This document shows positions 1 to 11,715 of a DNA stretch of 64,000 nucleotides, one piece after another. A program made the translations under genes and the position numbers. Each line of letters starts with the position of its first letter. Positions within the stretch are counted from its first letter, which is position 1. Origin of the DNA: Mesostigma viride (taxonomy: Eukaryota > Streptophyta > Mesostigmatophyceae > Mesostigmatales > Mesostigmataceae). The stretch is from contig RPFO01000384.1 in NCBI GenBank assembly GCA_009746045.1, positions 58,501-122,500 of the forward strand, given 5' to 3'. Under the pieces are notes generated by a model, which made no database searches, was not told the DNA's origin, and saw nothing but the letters and a program-made list of their open reading frames with translations.

Positions 1-1134
1 TCCGCGATCCCGAAACGCCCGAAAACTCGGCCGCGAGGTGGAACTTCTCGGGAAAAGGTGGTGGCTGTGCCATGCCTTGCATCCGTGGATTCTAGCTAGA
101 CGTCAACTTTATTTGGCCCTTAATGCATTCATTCACCCGGCAACTAAATACAATTATGTGCGCAACGGTGCAAGGCGTGTGGAATATCTTTTCGGTCGAG
201 TCGTCAATGGGCGCAAGGGCTGTCATAGGAAGCCACCTGTCATTTTATTATCGAGGGCGTTTCTAGCTGGCTGGCTAGTTGATGAGTGGTGAACGTGACA
301 GCATTCAAATTACTTCAGTGTTGGTTTTGGCGGGTATGTCAGCTTTACGTCTTCACTCTTCAGTCTTGTTGTTGTTTGAGGTCCGCACATGGGCGACAGA
401 GATTTGGATTTACAGTCATTCACGCCTTAAGTTGGTAAATAAGGCGTGAATGGAAGGTACCACGTCAAGACTATGTTGGAGGTCAATAAGTACGCGACCA
501 ATCGAGAAACGAAGAAATAAGGCGGGCCAATAATTCGCGTCGTGATGAAACCACAAGAGCTGCCACATGCCAAGCCGTACACTGAGCGCGAAATGGGCCG
601 TATGACACGAATCTCTCAGGAACTTTCGTACTGAAATAACTGGCTAGCAAGGGCTAGGGCTAGCAATGATAATCCTGTGACCTGCGGACAAGGATTCAGT
701 AACCATGCGCTGGACGCAGCATCTCCCCGCGTGTGGCGAACAACACAGCTCCGGCAACCAGGTCCATCTCTGTCGACAGAGCATTCCGGTCACGTCAAAC
801 CAGGTGGAGGGCTCTGACTTCTGACATCCGTAACCAAGTTCGCGGTCAGGAGTCGGTGGTACCGTAAAAGTGCCGTTCTTTCCGTAGTTCATGCTGACGC
901 TGGGAAGCCCTGCTACGCTATTCCATGACCGGTCTTTTTGGATAAACGCCCGCAAGGCTCTGGTCGCAAATCCTCCTCGTTACACGCTCTTTCTCGCCTC
1001 ACTAGCCTGTCACGCATTTCGTCACTCCGAGCGGGTCTGGGCGAGTTACGTAGAACACGGGGTGGAAGCCCCGCCTGCTCTAGCTTCGTGTTAACTGCGG
1101 GATTTCTAAGGGACTTTGAGTGGCTGCCGCCACA
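1..1134. other. Upstream region of the starch synthase gene
   Basis: I recognise no gene here. Short open frames occur on both strands but none has recognisable motifs or splice structure. The region ends in the 5' leader of the starch synthase gene: an in-frame TGA at 1117-1119 closes the frame just before the ATG at 1135. The only structured sequence is the palindrome at 417-452, listed separately. Confidence 0.5.
411..452. repeat. Palindromic remnant of a short inverted-repeat transposon
   Basis: The stretch 417-452 is a hairpin whose arms read CATTCACGCCTTA and its reverse complement around a short loop. Together with the preceding TACAG, its left end matches the start of the terminal repeat of the element at 55291-56206 (TACAGTCATTC, then a CGC..TTAAGTTG pattern). 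It is probably a reduced relative of that family, but no target duplication was established. Confidence 0.4.
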
Positions 1135-2605
1135 ATGGCGCAGGCTATGGCGGCTTTGCGTGTTTCGTACCCTGTAGCAACTTCCCGAGAAGTCGGATCC
1201 GTCAAGTGTGACGTGCCGAGTGCCTCCTTGAATCCACGGCGGGTGGCAGGGTTTAGCCTGCCTGGATTTCAAATTCGCCCTCTGTACAGCCCTTTGGGGA
1301 AGAAAAAGGCGGCCGTATGGCGGGTTACAGCCGTAATGGATGGCAGGGGCAGCGACACGACCACGACATCGCAGAATTCTCTGTGGGAAAAGCAACGGGA
1401 GCTCATGCAGCAGGTGTGTGGAACATCGAAATTGCAGCATTTGCTCGTGCAAGATGGCACAAAAAGGATTCTGCCTTGATAATAAATTCTGCTGATACGG
1501 TAATTCCAAGCTGTCTGGGTTAATTATAATCATCTCTCGATCTGTGCCCGTCTCCTTGTCTGCCTTTTGTAATTGCTGCCCGATTTAATTTGCCGGGGCT
1601 GCCTGTGGACAGTTAGAAGAGCGGAAGCGGCTACATGAGCAAGTCATGAAAAACATTCGGGACGGCAAGCTGCCTCCCAATATAGCGGAGAAGATCGCGA
1701 GCTCGGAGCCCGCGCTCGCGGATGTAGTGAAGCGGGGCGTTCTCTCCCGGTCGGACCCGGTCGCGCCGCCCAGGCGGACGCCTCCGTCAGCGCCAATCCC
1801 GGCCCCGCCTTCCCCTTCGCCACCTCCTGCTAGCTCCCCAGTGCCGATGCCAGCACCATCCTCGCCGATCCCCGTTGCATCCGCGCCCCCGCCCCCACCC
1901 CCACCCCCAGCGGCCCCCGCTGCCACATCGGCATCCTCTGCACCGAAAACCGTTCGTAAGCGGACGGCGGGCCCCGTCCCTGGCGCCCCTGTCCCCAGCG
2001 TCAAGCCTCCCTCATCACCCCTCCCGCCACCACCTGCGGCGCCATCGGTTCCTGACATGTCCGCCCGACTAGCCACGCCACCCCCGGCCCCGGCCCCTTC
2101 ACCCCCGGTAGAAAAAGAGGAAGATACTGACATTCCGACGGGCCGCCGCCGCCCGCCACCCTCCAGCGCCGTCTCATCCACCTCGGCCGCTCCCAGCTCC
2201 GAATTCGTTCCCAGCGGCATCCCGGGCGTTGTCCGGACGGTGAAGCCGACGCCTCCGCCCATCCCCACGCCCTCTCCCTCCCCCATCGAGGAGCCCCGTG
2301 CGCGGGTGACCCCCCCCCGGGCGCCGCTACCCCCCGTCCCCAAGGCCCCCGTGGTCGCGGAGCCGCCCAAGGAAGAGGCGCCCAAGGCCCCTCTTGCGGG
2401 GGAGCATGTGATGAACGTGGTGGTGGTCGCGTCCGAGTGCGCCCCCTGGTCCAAGACGGGTGGCCTGGGGGACGTGGTGGGCGCGTTGCCCAAGGCGTTG
2501 TCCAAGCGGGGCCACCGCGTCATGTGCATCTCGCCGCGCTACTCCAACTACCAGGACATGTGGGACACGAAAGTGCGCAAGCGGTACAACGTGGACGGCC
2601 AGGTG

Positions 2606-2701
<96 letters not shown>

Positions 2702-4428
2702 GCGCGCGTATGTGTGCATGCGGAGAGGTATAGTTCTGGCAATCCATGGGATGATGATGATGGTGGTGCTGGTGGTGGATGGTGGGTGGTGGAGGTGACG
2801 GTGACGGTGGTGATGGTGAGGAGGAGGAGAAGGAGGAGGAGGAGGAGGAGGAGGGAGGAGGAGGGAGAGGGGAGGAGGAGGAGGAGGAGGAGGAGGAGGA
2901 GGAGGAGAGAGAGGAGGAGGAGGAGGAGGGGGAGGGGGGGGGAGGGTGATAGTGCTTTCACTGAATTGAGGGGCCCTGAGTACCCGTGGAGGCTGATGGT
3001 TAGATACAAGCCAGCAGCCTGGCCTGGGCCGTTCTTGTGTCCTCGTCTGGTAAGGGTGGGTGCGTGTGTGGGTGATCCAAGGGTGGGAGCGTGTGTGGGT
3101 GATCCAAGTACCGGATGATCCATTCACCCAAGTACTGGATGATCCATTCACCCAAGTACCGGATGATCGATTCACCCAAGTACTGGATGATCCATTCACC
3201 CAAGTACTGGATGATCCATTCACCCAAGTACTGGATGATCCATTGGCATTAGACAATAAGTGGAGCACCCACGGGCAAGCGAGGGGTGGGAGAGGAGGGG
3301 CAGGGAGTGCGGCGACAAGTCGGGGGAATGCACCTAATAGTGCACCTTATAGTAGGTATATAGATGCATGGTGGCCTTTGCCTTAGTTTCTCGCTTGTGC
3401 CCACCGGTTAACCATGTTAGGGAGGACAGGGGACGGAGGGAAAGGATTGATGGGGACTAAAGCTCTCATAATGTAGGAAATATGCAACAATAAGCCATGA
3501 GCAATAAGCAACCAGGACGCCAAGGTGGGCGACCTGTCAAATCCCTTCTTTCATGTCAACCTGTCAAATTGACGGATCCTTACACCCACTGGCCCGCTTG
3601 CATCGGTTCGGTTGCACCCCCGCAGGACATTGAGGTGGGCTACTTCCACGGCTATATTGACGGCGTGGACTATGTCACTGTGGACGCGGCGGTCTTCCAC
3701 CATTACCACAACAACATCTACGGAGGCAGCCGCGAGGAGGTGATGCGGCGCTGCGTGCTGCTCTGCAAGGCCGCCATCGAGGTACGTGGGTCACTGTGGG
3801 GTCACTGTACGTAACCACTCTAGACACTATATGTATGCCACAAGTTGGGTAGATTCGCCTAGTTGCACAGCGATGATGCCAGGTGTTTCATTCGAGGAAT
3901 AACGCCTTCGTTCAGGCAGTCGATGTGCGTGAATCGCCAGCGCACGCTGTGTGCTTGTAAATGTGATGACGAGCGGGGTGGCTGGTCCAGCGATACGAGA
4001 TCCCCCCTGTGTGCTGTAACACCTGGAAGTAGCACCACACTCGAGCAGACAAGAGTGCCCTAGAAACTGTGTGACTGATCACCCGGTATGGCTGCGATCT
4101 GTGGGGGGGGACAGTCCCAAGATGATCCGCTGACAGTTTCAAGGCACGTTTACTAGGGGTACGCATAATGAGCCAAAAGTTGCAAGGCTAGGGTGGATGC
4201 GGATGGATTTTTATGGCACTTCAAGACACAGGCAAGGAACGACTCCCACACACATGTCATTGGTTGTCTATTCGATGAAAGTTTGGGATGACCTGGGCCA
4301 TGGTGAGGATGCCTGCAGCGACCAGCAACATTCAGCGTGGGAGTCTATGCGTGCGCTCCTGTGCCAGGCCCCGCAACATTTTGTGCTGGGGTGGTGTGCT
4401 GCTTAAGTGCTGCACACGCCAGCGAGTG

Positions 4429-4522
<94 letters not shown>

Positions 4523-7244
4523 TACCCCCCCTTCCCTCTCTCCCTCTTCCGCCCTCCCCCCCCCCCCCTCCACTTACGCACATGCGCGTTCCTTGTATCT
4601 CTTCTGAAGCTGATATCCGTCACGCCAACTGCCATGGCTCATGGCTGTGCCTGTCCACCCACCTGCTAACCTTATCACATGGCCATGGCCTGTGCCCCCT
4701 GTGCTGATTCTCCCCTACCCCACCCACCCCTTTTGCATAAACTCTATTTGTCCGCAGGCCCCCTGGCACGTGCCATGCGGCGGCGCCACGTACGGCGACA
4801 ACAACCTGGTCTTCATCTGCAACGACTGGCAGACGGCACTCCTCCCCGTGTACCTGCAGGCTTACTACCGGGACCATGGCATGATGCAGTACACGCGCGC
4901 AGTGCTCGTCATCCATAACCTCGCGCACCAGGTGAGGGGTGACAGTAGCTAGCGTGGCTGGTGCACCAGGAGAGGCATGTCAGTAGACACACCATCCAGC
5001 GTTATTAGTGTGGGTGTTTTATTAGTTGTGGATTCGCCATAGCTATTATGTTCGCAACTAACATTGGCGTTGTCCACAAAACGTCCACAAAACAGTACCT
5101 TAGTTGTATCTTTCGGGGCGGCGCGCAAATCCAGAATCCAATCATTGTGTGCATTGATTGGAACGTGGTGTCCTCCCGCGCCGGACGAGCACTTGTCCCC
5201 GCGTGTGATACATGCCACCCAGCTGTCTCATCGCGCTCCACTCAAGATAGCTCACATCCGGTGTCAAGCTCGAATAAGGTTGCCTGTTTGACCTAGTCTC
5301 AATAGAAAGCAGGCGAGTTGTGGACATCGCCAAGAGTGTGGGTGTGCAAATGGAGCGGGCCACACACGAAGCAGGAGCAGGAAGTAAGCAAGTATTCTCG
5401 GTTTGCAAGTGCTGTGGCCCGCACTAATACGCCGGACGATGTAGCTCGGTGGCTGGTGGACAGGAAGACACGATAGGTGGCACGCGGCATGGATGGATGC
5501 ATCACCTGAGGCGTGGCAGTCGCCAGCGCGATGGGCTGCAGGCCGCAGGCCGGATGCCATGGTTGAAACTATGCCTGAGCAATGGGAGCATGTACCAGGA
5601 GAGCGCACCGGGCGGCCGCTATTTCTTGGCCTTTTGCTTAGCCCAGGCTTAGCTTGGCACAGGATGGCATGTCAATTCATGGCGATGGATGGTTTCTCTC
5701 GCTTGTCACCATCTTGGCCCGTTCTGGGTTCCCATCTAAAAGCTTGCTATTGTTTTCTGTTCTTGGCGGCAGCGAGCGCGCGGCACTGTGGGTGTAGGAC
5801 GGAACTTTTGCCCATGGGAACAGCCTTTGCGATGGTTGCCGTAGGACAGCCCCCCTAGGTGGGGGCCAGGTTGCGCATGCCCAAAGCCCTGCCCGAGTTG
5901 TAGGAAGTCAGCCAAGTGCCGGGTCGCTGTCTAGGCTGTAGACTATGTGGAAATGTTTTGCTAGCTGCAATCATGCCGCGGAGCGTCCGCCACCCAACCG
6001 TGCACTTGTTCCCTCCCTGTCCTGCTTCTCTGTGCGCTTCTTCCATCGTCCAGTTCTCCCTTCTCCATCGCTCCGGTCTGTCCTCCCCAAAACCAAAACC
6101 ACAACCACAACCACAACCACAAACCGCATGTGCTTGTTTCCCCCTTTGCTTCTGCACCGCCTTTCTCTACAGATGCCCCCCTTTTGACCTCCCTGCCCTT
6201 GCCACCACCACCCCTGCCCCTTGTCCCCCCTCAACCCTGGCTGTCTCCCCCCCCTTCTTCCCGCCCTTCTCCCCTTTCCCCCACCAGGGCCGTGGCCCCA
6301 TGGCGGACTACCACATCCTGGGCCTGCCCGAGCACTACCGCAACAAGTTCTACCTCGACGACCCCTTTGGAGGCGTGCACATGAACGTGTTCATGGCAGG
6401 ACTCATCTGCGCGCACCGGCTGGTTGCCGTCTCGCACGGATACGCCTGGGAGTGCCAGACGCAAGAGGGGGGGTGGGGGCTGGACCTGGTCATGCGCGAC
6501 CACGCGTGGAAGCTGCGGGGAATCGTAAACGGGATCGACCTGAACGAGTGGGACCCTGCCGTCGACGTGCACCTCAAGAACGACGGGTATGAAAACTTCT
6601 CCGCGGAGACGGTCAAGGAGGGCAAGGCCGCGTGCAAGGCCGCGCTGCAAAAGGAGCTGGGGCTGCCCATCAAGCCGGACGTGCCGCTGCTCGGGTTCAT
6701 CGGTCGGTTGGACCATCAGAAGGGGGTGGACCTGATCATGGAGGCCATGCCATGGCTGGCCAATCAGAACTGCCAGATCGTCATGCTGGGCACCGGCCGC
6801 AAAGACCTGGAGGACGCGCTCCGGTGGGCCGAGTCGTCGCACCGTGACAAGTGCCGCTGCTGGGTGGGCTTCTCCGTCCAGATGGCGCACCGGATCACTG
6901 CGGGGACCGACATCCTGCTCATGCCATCGCGGTTCGAGCCATGCGGGCTCAACCAGCTCTACGCGATGAAGTACGGGACTGTCCCCGTGGTACACGCGGT
7001 GGGCGGCCTCAAGGACACGGTCGGCCAGTACGACCCGTACGGGAACAAGGGTGAGGGGTGGGTGTTTGGTCACTGCAACACGGGCGCGATGATCGACGCC
7101 ACGGGCAACGCGCTCAACACCTACTTCAACTTCCGTGACTCGTTCGAGGCGATCCGCCAGCGCTGCATGTCGCAGGACTTCAGCTGGGACCAGGCCGCGC
7201 AGCTGTACGAGCAGGTGCTCATTGACGCCAAGTACCAGTGGTAA
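1135..7244 (+). CDS. SS2: Starch synthase II (ADP-glucose: alpha-1,4-glucan glucosyltransferase, GT5)
   Basis: Transfers glucose from ADP-glucose to growing amylopectin chains in the plastid. Exons are 1135-1413, 1613-2602, 3626-3781, 4758-4931 and 6288-7244; all four introns are GT-AG and phase 0, giving 851 residues. The ATG at 1135 is preceded by CCGCCACA and an in-frame TGA at 1117, so the start is well supported. Residues 1 to about 70 look like a transit peptide. About 115-345 is a Pro/Ala/Ser-rich linker. The GT5 catalytic domain starts near 360 with the ADP-glucose-binding KTGGLGD motif (K374). The last exon carries the GT1 lobe with [11 protein letters not shown] and [14 protein letters not shown], and the protein ends AKYQW as plant SSII enzymes do. 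The SSII assignment, rather than SSI or SSIII, rests on this ending and on similarity along the whole catalytic region. Introns 2 and 3 hold long CT microsatellites. Confidence 0.95.
2607..2691 (+). repeat. (CT)n microsatellite in SS2 intron 2
   Basis: About 42 uninterrupted CT dinucleotides begin only a few bases after the 5' splice site of intron 2 (GT at 2603). It is polypyrimidine on the transcribed sense strand. Confidence 0.95.
2818..2945 (+). repeat. GGA/GAG-rich purine tract in SS2 intron 2
   Basis: An imperfect GAG trinucleotide array interrupted by short GGGA runs. Long Arg/Glu and Pro-rich open frames that cross it are repeat artefacts. Confidence 0.9.
3108..3245 (+). repeat. 24-bp minisatellite in SS2 intron 2
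   Basis: Between five and six tandem copies of a 24-bp unit built around CAAGTACTGGATGATCCATT, with single-base variants (CTGG or CCGG; CCATT or CGATT). It ends about 380 bp before exon 3. Confidence 0.9.
4432..4518 (+). repeat. (CT)n microsatellite in SS2 intron 3
   Basis: About 43 CT units followed by a C-rich pyrimidine tract to about 4570. It is the second long sense-strand CT array in this gene. Confidence 0.95.
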
Positions 7245-8825
7245 AGAGGCATGGCCGACAAGGGAGACCTCCATGTACCTGTGGGAAAGGGAGGGCGCCG
7301 ACAAGGGATGATGGGATACCCCCAAGAATCACTTTTGGGGGGCAAGGAGGGCATGTTTCGGGGATGATGGGGCCAAGGATCATGGGTTGGGTTACCAAGG
7401 GCCATCGGTGATGGGAGTCATCGAACCCGTGGGAATGGGCTTATCGCTGTGGTAACCTGTGGTGAAGGAGGGCGGGGAGAAGCGTGGTAAAGGAGGGGAG
7501 GGGGATGCGAGAAAGGAAAGGATGCGCACGGCTAGACATTGGAGACAAGGAAGGGGAGGGCAGGAGCCTACGCGAGACCAGGACAGCCAAGCAACTGGGT
7601 TGCTGCCGGTGTCAGGATGCTGGCTACCCCCATGGTAGGCAGCGCAGGGTGAAGACCCTGCACCGTGCCACACTGCGAATGCCATGTGCGAGCAGACTCT
7701 AGGGTGAGCCTGGGTTGAGGAGACAAGCAAGGGGGGGCGGCTAACAGTATCGTGGAAGTGGGGCATGTACCCGGACAGGCTGCCAGGGGGGAGCGGAGGC
7801 AGCTCTGCGCACGGTACGCCCCTCCTTGGTATCCCCTGGGGGGGGGGGGGGGGGGGGGGGGCAGCGGTGCAGGCACGTTGGGAGCAGACATTGGTCTGCC
7901 GCACCAGTCACCGGACTGCTTTGAGCAATCAGTTCAATGCTGCCACATCGACGTGCTCCCCTGCCTGCAGCTCGCCCAAAGGGCATGTGCTTGGGCCTGC
8001 CATGCGCGGCTGTGCCGGGCTGGCTTTCTTCCTTGCACTGGAATGAACAGTGTCTACATCATGTCCAAGTGAGGCAATGCTGCCATGTGACCGTGCCATG
8101 GATGTTGAATGGATGGCCTCCACGCATGGCTGCCTTTCTCTCATGGCCACACTAGCGGGGGGCGAAGCATATCTAGTATGTGTGCTTTGCTGGGCTCGCC
8201 CCCACAAATTCAACGTGTCTTTGCTGTAGCATTTCAAGGCTTGGCAGGCCGCTGCTTGGCTTTGCCTTGAGCAAGGTTGACGAGGAATCACATGACAAAA
8301 TCATCGCAATCGCGTCTTCCTTTGTCGGTGGTACAGCCAGGTATTTTAAGCGGACCATTGTGAATTACTAGTAGTTAAGCTGGTGGCAACTGCCACCTTT
8401 TGTAGCTGGCAAGTGCAACCATCAGTTGATGCAGCCCTTATGATGGGGGCTTGAAGCAGCCGTTGTTGTCCAATAAGCTTGGTGGCATTTAGTTTCTTTA
8501 CAATGTACATAAATATGGTTGTTACATCAATGATTATGGAAAGTTCGTTCATTCTGAAGGTCGATCATGTGAGACAACTATGTACGTTCGATTTCTGGCC
8601 TGTGCTGGTTGTCTCCTTGATGTTGTCAAGCAAATCAAAATTAATTGGTTGTTTATAAGAAATGCTCCAGGGGCTGCAATCAGCTGTATATCAAACCGAG
8701 CTGTGTCTTTGCACCTTTCGATCTAGCAGGCAGCTATACTCCTTGATACTCCTAGCCATCCATCCATCCGTCGGGGTTCATGCTCGATCCGTGACTCCCC
8801 AATGTGAGCAATTACTACAGTAGTG
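7245..8825. other. Downstream flank of SS2, no gene recognised
   Basis: No ORF with recognisable domains. The segment contains a run of about 22 G at 7840-7861 and otherwise unique-looking sequence. The 3' UTR and polyadenylation site of SS2 presumably lie at the start but are not marked by an obvious motif. From about 8573 the text resembles repeat-family sequence found again near 39627 and 41404. Confidence 0.5.
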
Positions 8826-8935
8826 GTCAAGATCACTTTGCGACGAACTACTTTGCGACCCAAAAACAAGGTGAAATTTATAGTTTGCGACCCAAAATGA
8901 AGGCAAAGTTTTAGGTTTGCGAACCCACCGACTTG
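8826..8935 (+). repeat. Terminal-repeat fragment related to the element at 55087
   Basis: The sequence GTAGTGGTCAAGATCACTTT followed by repeated TTTGCGACCCAAAA units matches the left end of the inverted-repeat element at 55087-55205, up to and including GACTTGTTTA. It gives the unoccupied-site comparison for the tiny insertion that follows at 8941. Confidence 0.7.
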
Positions 8936-8940
8936 TTTAT

Positions 8941-8987
8941 TCTGATCAGGCACTCCGCAAAGGTGAAAACCATTTGCGTTCAGTGTT
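8941..8987 (+). mobile_element. Tiny (~47-nt) hairpin insertion, copy 1, with 8-bp target duplication
   Basis: Insert begins TCTGATCAG and contains CGCAAAGGT-GAAA-ACC(A)TTTGCG, a 9-bp stem with one extra A in this copy and a GAAA loop. It is flanked by TTGTTTAT at 8933-8940 and 8988-8995. The related sequence at about 55197-55215 has the same flank with one copy of that word and no insert, so the insertion is supported by an empty site. Two more copies are at 39337 and 51249. Confidence 0.75.
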
Positions 8988-9009
8988 TTGTTTATGGTCC
9001 GAGTTGCTG

Positions 9010-9352
9010 TAGCGGCTATCCTCAGGACCAATAACCTCCACCTGCGGACTTCTACCCTGGCTAGCAACGGGCCGCGGGGCCCGTGGGGAGAAAACAGGAG
9101 CATACCCCTCGGGGAGGTGCTTATCGCACATGGCATGCCACGGAGTACTATGCTAATCTCATTAGAAAAATAATTGCACACAAGTTTAAACAAATATCGT
9201 CTGCATCATCCCCCAACCGTTAAGCATCAGATGGGGATGTAATCCTCATCCGAGCTGTCCTCTACTGTAATGGCAGACGAGGCGGTAGTGTAGCGGCTAT
9301 CCTCAAGACCAATAACCTCCACCTGCGGCCTTCTACCCTGGCTAGCAACGGA
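9010..9352. repeat. Duplicated ~58-bp segment (two copies 280 bp apart)
   Basis: The segment starting GTAGCGGCTATCCTCA at about 9010 recurs at about 9291 with only a few changes. On the minus strand it encodes SQGR-PQVEVIG-EDSRY in both places. The 9291 copy is followed on the minus strand by an acidic ending (DSSDEDY). It may be the C-terminal coding end of an unidentified transposon protein; the family is not recognised. Confidence 0.55.
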
Positions 9353-9539
9353 GCTATCTGTAGGAAGACCTGCATGGAGCCTGGAGACAGAGGGTAACAA
9401 GAAAGGTTTATAGGGAAAACACACACACACACACATGCACGCTGCCCAGGCATATTGTCTCGCAAGTCTAGGATACACACAGCTAATCCATACTAAACCG
9501 CTCCTATGTAGTGAGACAACTATGCCTGGACGCATGGCG

Positions 9540-9700
9540 CTCAAATCAGGTCAGACAGGCGGTAACGAGGGCGCTCGTGTCCAAGCCAGGCTCGAACCCC
9601 AGAGCAGTAAAGCGCGCTGTCTGGCACATGCCGTGAGTTGAATTGAATTGAATTGAATTGGAACATAGCTCCGTTGGGAGTACATGTAGCACATATCCCT
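9540..9700 (-). mobile_element. Short LINE ORF2 remnant with 3' hairpin and tail
   Basis: On the minus strand 9540-9625 resembles the RT region of the LINE at 45820-45905 (..RPRYRLSDLI against ..RPGYRLADLI). It abuts a (GAATT)n tract at 9637-9660 and the reverse complement of the family I 3'-terminal stem-loop (CTCCCAACGGAG) at about 9665-9690. Several retroposon pieces seem to have landed on each other here. Confidence 0.6.
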
Positions 9701-11545
9701 GAGCCGCATCCACTCCCTACGAGCCACGAGGTAGCCATGGCTGACGGCGGAGCTCAGAACTTTTGCGTCTGAGCCCCAAATTCCGTCAGATCACTTGCAA
9801 CCGATGCATCTTTTCTAGGCGCATCTGCTACTACCAACGGTTACAGCTGTAACGCAGTATTGTGACCAGCCTGCAGCTATTACGCGAACTGCTATTATGA
9901 CGAGCAAACGCTCCTCTACGCAACGCAGCCTGACGAATGAAAATACGTCTGCAGCTCCGGCTGCAGCTTCGCCCTCAGGTCCGGAAGGTAGCGGTGACAC
10001 TAGTCGCGCACTGGTGGTTGCCCAGCCCCCAACCGGGCTTGCCTCGCCATCTGCATCGCCTGAGCCCAAGCGCAGTCGCCCTGCCGAGCCGCACTGGGAC
10101 GAGATCGCCTTTGACATCAACGCACCTGGCTTCTGGACTCGAACCCCGGGAGCCTTTATGGTCCGCGCATGAACCGCCCCCGGCTCCAGCGCTACGCCCT
10201 CTGCTCCCTCCTCGGGCGTTCCGACGCCGAGATCTGGGCCCCCCCTCCAACCGTCGCAACCGAAGCCATCGTCCGCACCCTCCTTAAGGAAGCTTTCGAG
10301 CAGCACGTGACCCCCCTTGCCACAGATGTGGCGGCAATGGGCGGCACGCTGGCTGCTGAGCTCCCTCACATTTCCACCACCGTCACCTCCACCTCCACCC
10401 TCCTCGCCTCCACCTCCACTGCCACCTCCACCTCCACCGCCACCCTCAAGGCCCAGCTTCTCGACATCGACCAACGCCTAAAGGACACTGCCATAGCCAT
10501 CGAGTGCATGCAGAACACCGCCGGCATCACCGCCCAAGCGGTGAGGGACATCGCCACCAAGCCAGCCCCCGCTGGCTCAGGCGCCGACGCCCCTCCCACC
10601 CAGACCTGGGCGGACTTGCTTAAGCACCACGCCACCTCCACCACCTCCACCATCGCGGCACAGCTTAAACAACAAGCCCTCGACCTCCGCGAGGAGGCCG
10701 ACCGCACCCAGCGCAGCCACAACGTCATAGTCAAGAACTTCGACCAGCCGGCAGGTGAGGACTCGACGACTCTTCTCACGGCATTTAAGCGCGACATTCT
10801 TGCCCCCATGCACATTACTGGTGAGCTGCGCATGTCGGCTGTTCGCCTCCCCCGCGCGCGGGGGAAGGCTGGCCCGGCACCCGTGCTCCTCACCTTTAAG
10901 TACATGGCGGACAAGGTGTTGTTTCTTAAAAACCGCAAGAAGCTCTCGAGGACTCACTTCACGTTGGACGACGACCTGACCCTGGCCCAGCAACAACGGA
11001 GACGCGAACTATGGCCGACCTACCTCCAGATACGGCAAAGCGCAGGGGGGAAACCGGTATACTGGAGGGGGGACGTCATCCATGTCGACCACAAGCCTTG
11101 GCAGGCACCCCCAGTCTAGGGAATATAGCAGTAGTGTAGATTTAAGGCTAGCCTACCACGCGGCCCCAGCGCATGTGCGCCCATAATGGCCATGGATGAT
11201 GCATTTAAGAATTTAGCCACGCCATGCCTATAACGGGACCCCCATGGATGTTGCACTAAGAATTTAGCCATGCTATGCCTATGCAGAGAGATGCTCTCTG
11301 TCGAGAAGCCATGTTCTAGCTCTAGTATAGCCATGATGATCTTCCCCCACATAACATACTCCCCCTTAGCTGGGCATAGTGTGAAGATTATGAGGGTGCA
11401 GGTGCCCTGGTGCACCTAGAGCAAGGGTAGCTTACATTCCCACCCTTGCAGGAAGTAGCTTAGAATGTATTAAAAGCCATATGCCCCTTCTCAGGGATAT
11501 GTGCTACATGTACTCCCAACGGAGTTATGTTTCTAATTAATTAAT
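9700..11545 (+). mobile_element. ORF1-only non-LTR retroposon, copy 1
   Basis: A 5' leader at 9700-9896 (shared with the copy at 49485) leads into an ORF1 gene (9897-11119). A conserved ~400-bp 3' UTR follows directly, ending in the stem-loop CTCCCAACGGAG and a (TTAA)n tail at about 11530-11545. No endonuclease or reverse transcriptase lies between ORF1 and the 3' UTR. The copies at 42955-44802 and 49485-51520 have the same layout, so this looks like a stable non-autonomous family rather than one deleted element. Confidence 0.75.
9897..11119 (+). pseudogene. ORF1 protein of ORF1-only retroposon copy 1 (frame-broken)
   Basis: RNA-binding ORF1-type protein. Frame 1 covers 9897-10172 and a second frame 10169-11119; compared with the copy at 49630 about 200 bp encoding a FYGSYASLFDLCKRL segment is missing at the break. 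The second frame has a Thr/Ser-rich coiled region, then a C-terminal part with NVIVKNF, RLPRARGKAGPAPVLLTFK and LDDDLTLAQQQRRRELWPTY. This resembles the RRM plus C-terminal domain layout of L1-type ORF1 proteins. The function (RNA chaperone in a retrotransposition particle) is inferred from that resemblance. Confidence 0.7.
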
Positions 11546-11715
11546 TAATATCCCTGAGAAGGGGCATATGGATTTTAATACATTCTTGGCCACTTCCTGC
11601 AAGGGTAGGGTGTAAACTACCCTCTAGGTGCACCAAGTGCATGCCGTGATCCACGACAATAATATGAACAGATATACGTACGGGGACAGGACACAACCTT
11701 GCCACACCCCGTGGT
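11545..11715 (-). mobile_element. Inverted LINE 3' fragment and ORF2 scrap
   Basis: Directly after the (TTAA)n tail the sequence turns round: 11545-11635 is the reverse complement of the 3' UTR just upstream (CCCTTCTCAGGGATAT and ATGTATTAAAAGCCATATG motifs), making a large imperfect inverted repeat around the tail. It continues at 11640-11715 into minus-strand LINE ORF2 sequence matching 45918-45984. Confidence 0.65.

Noticed and set aside
913-1533. 206-codon minus-strand ORF before and over SS2 exon 1
   Set aside because: It overlaps the well-supported SS2 start antisense and has no recognisable motif.
1585-3268. Long minus-strand ORFs opposite SS2 exon 2 and intron 2
   Set aside because: They are antisense shadows of a Pro/Ala-rich coding exon and of CT/GGA repeats.
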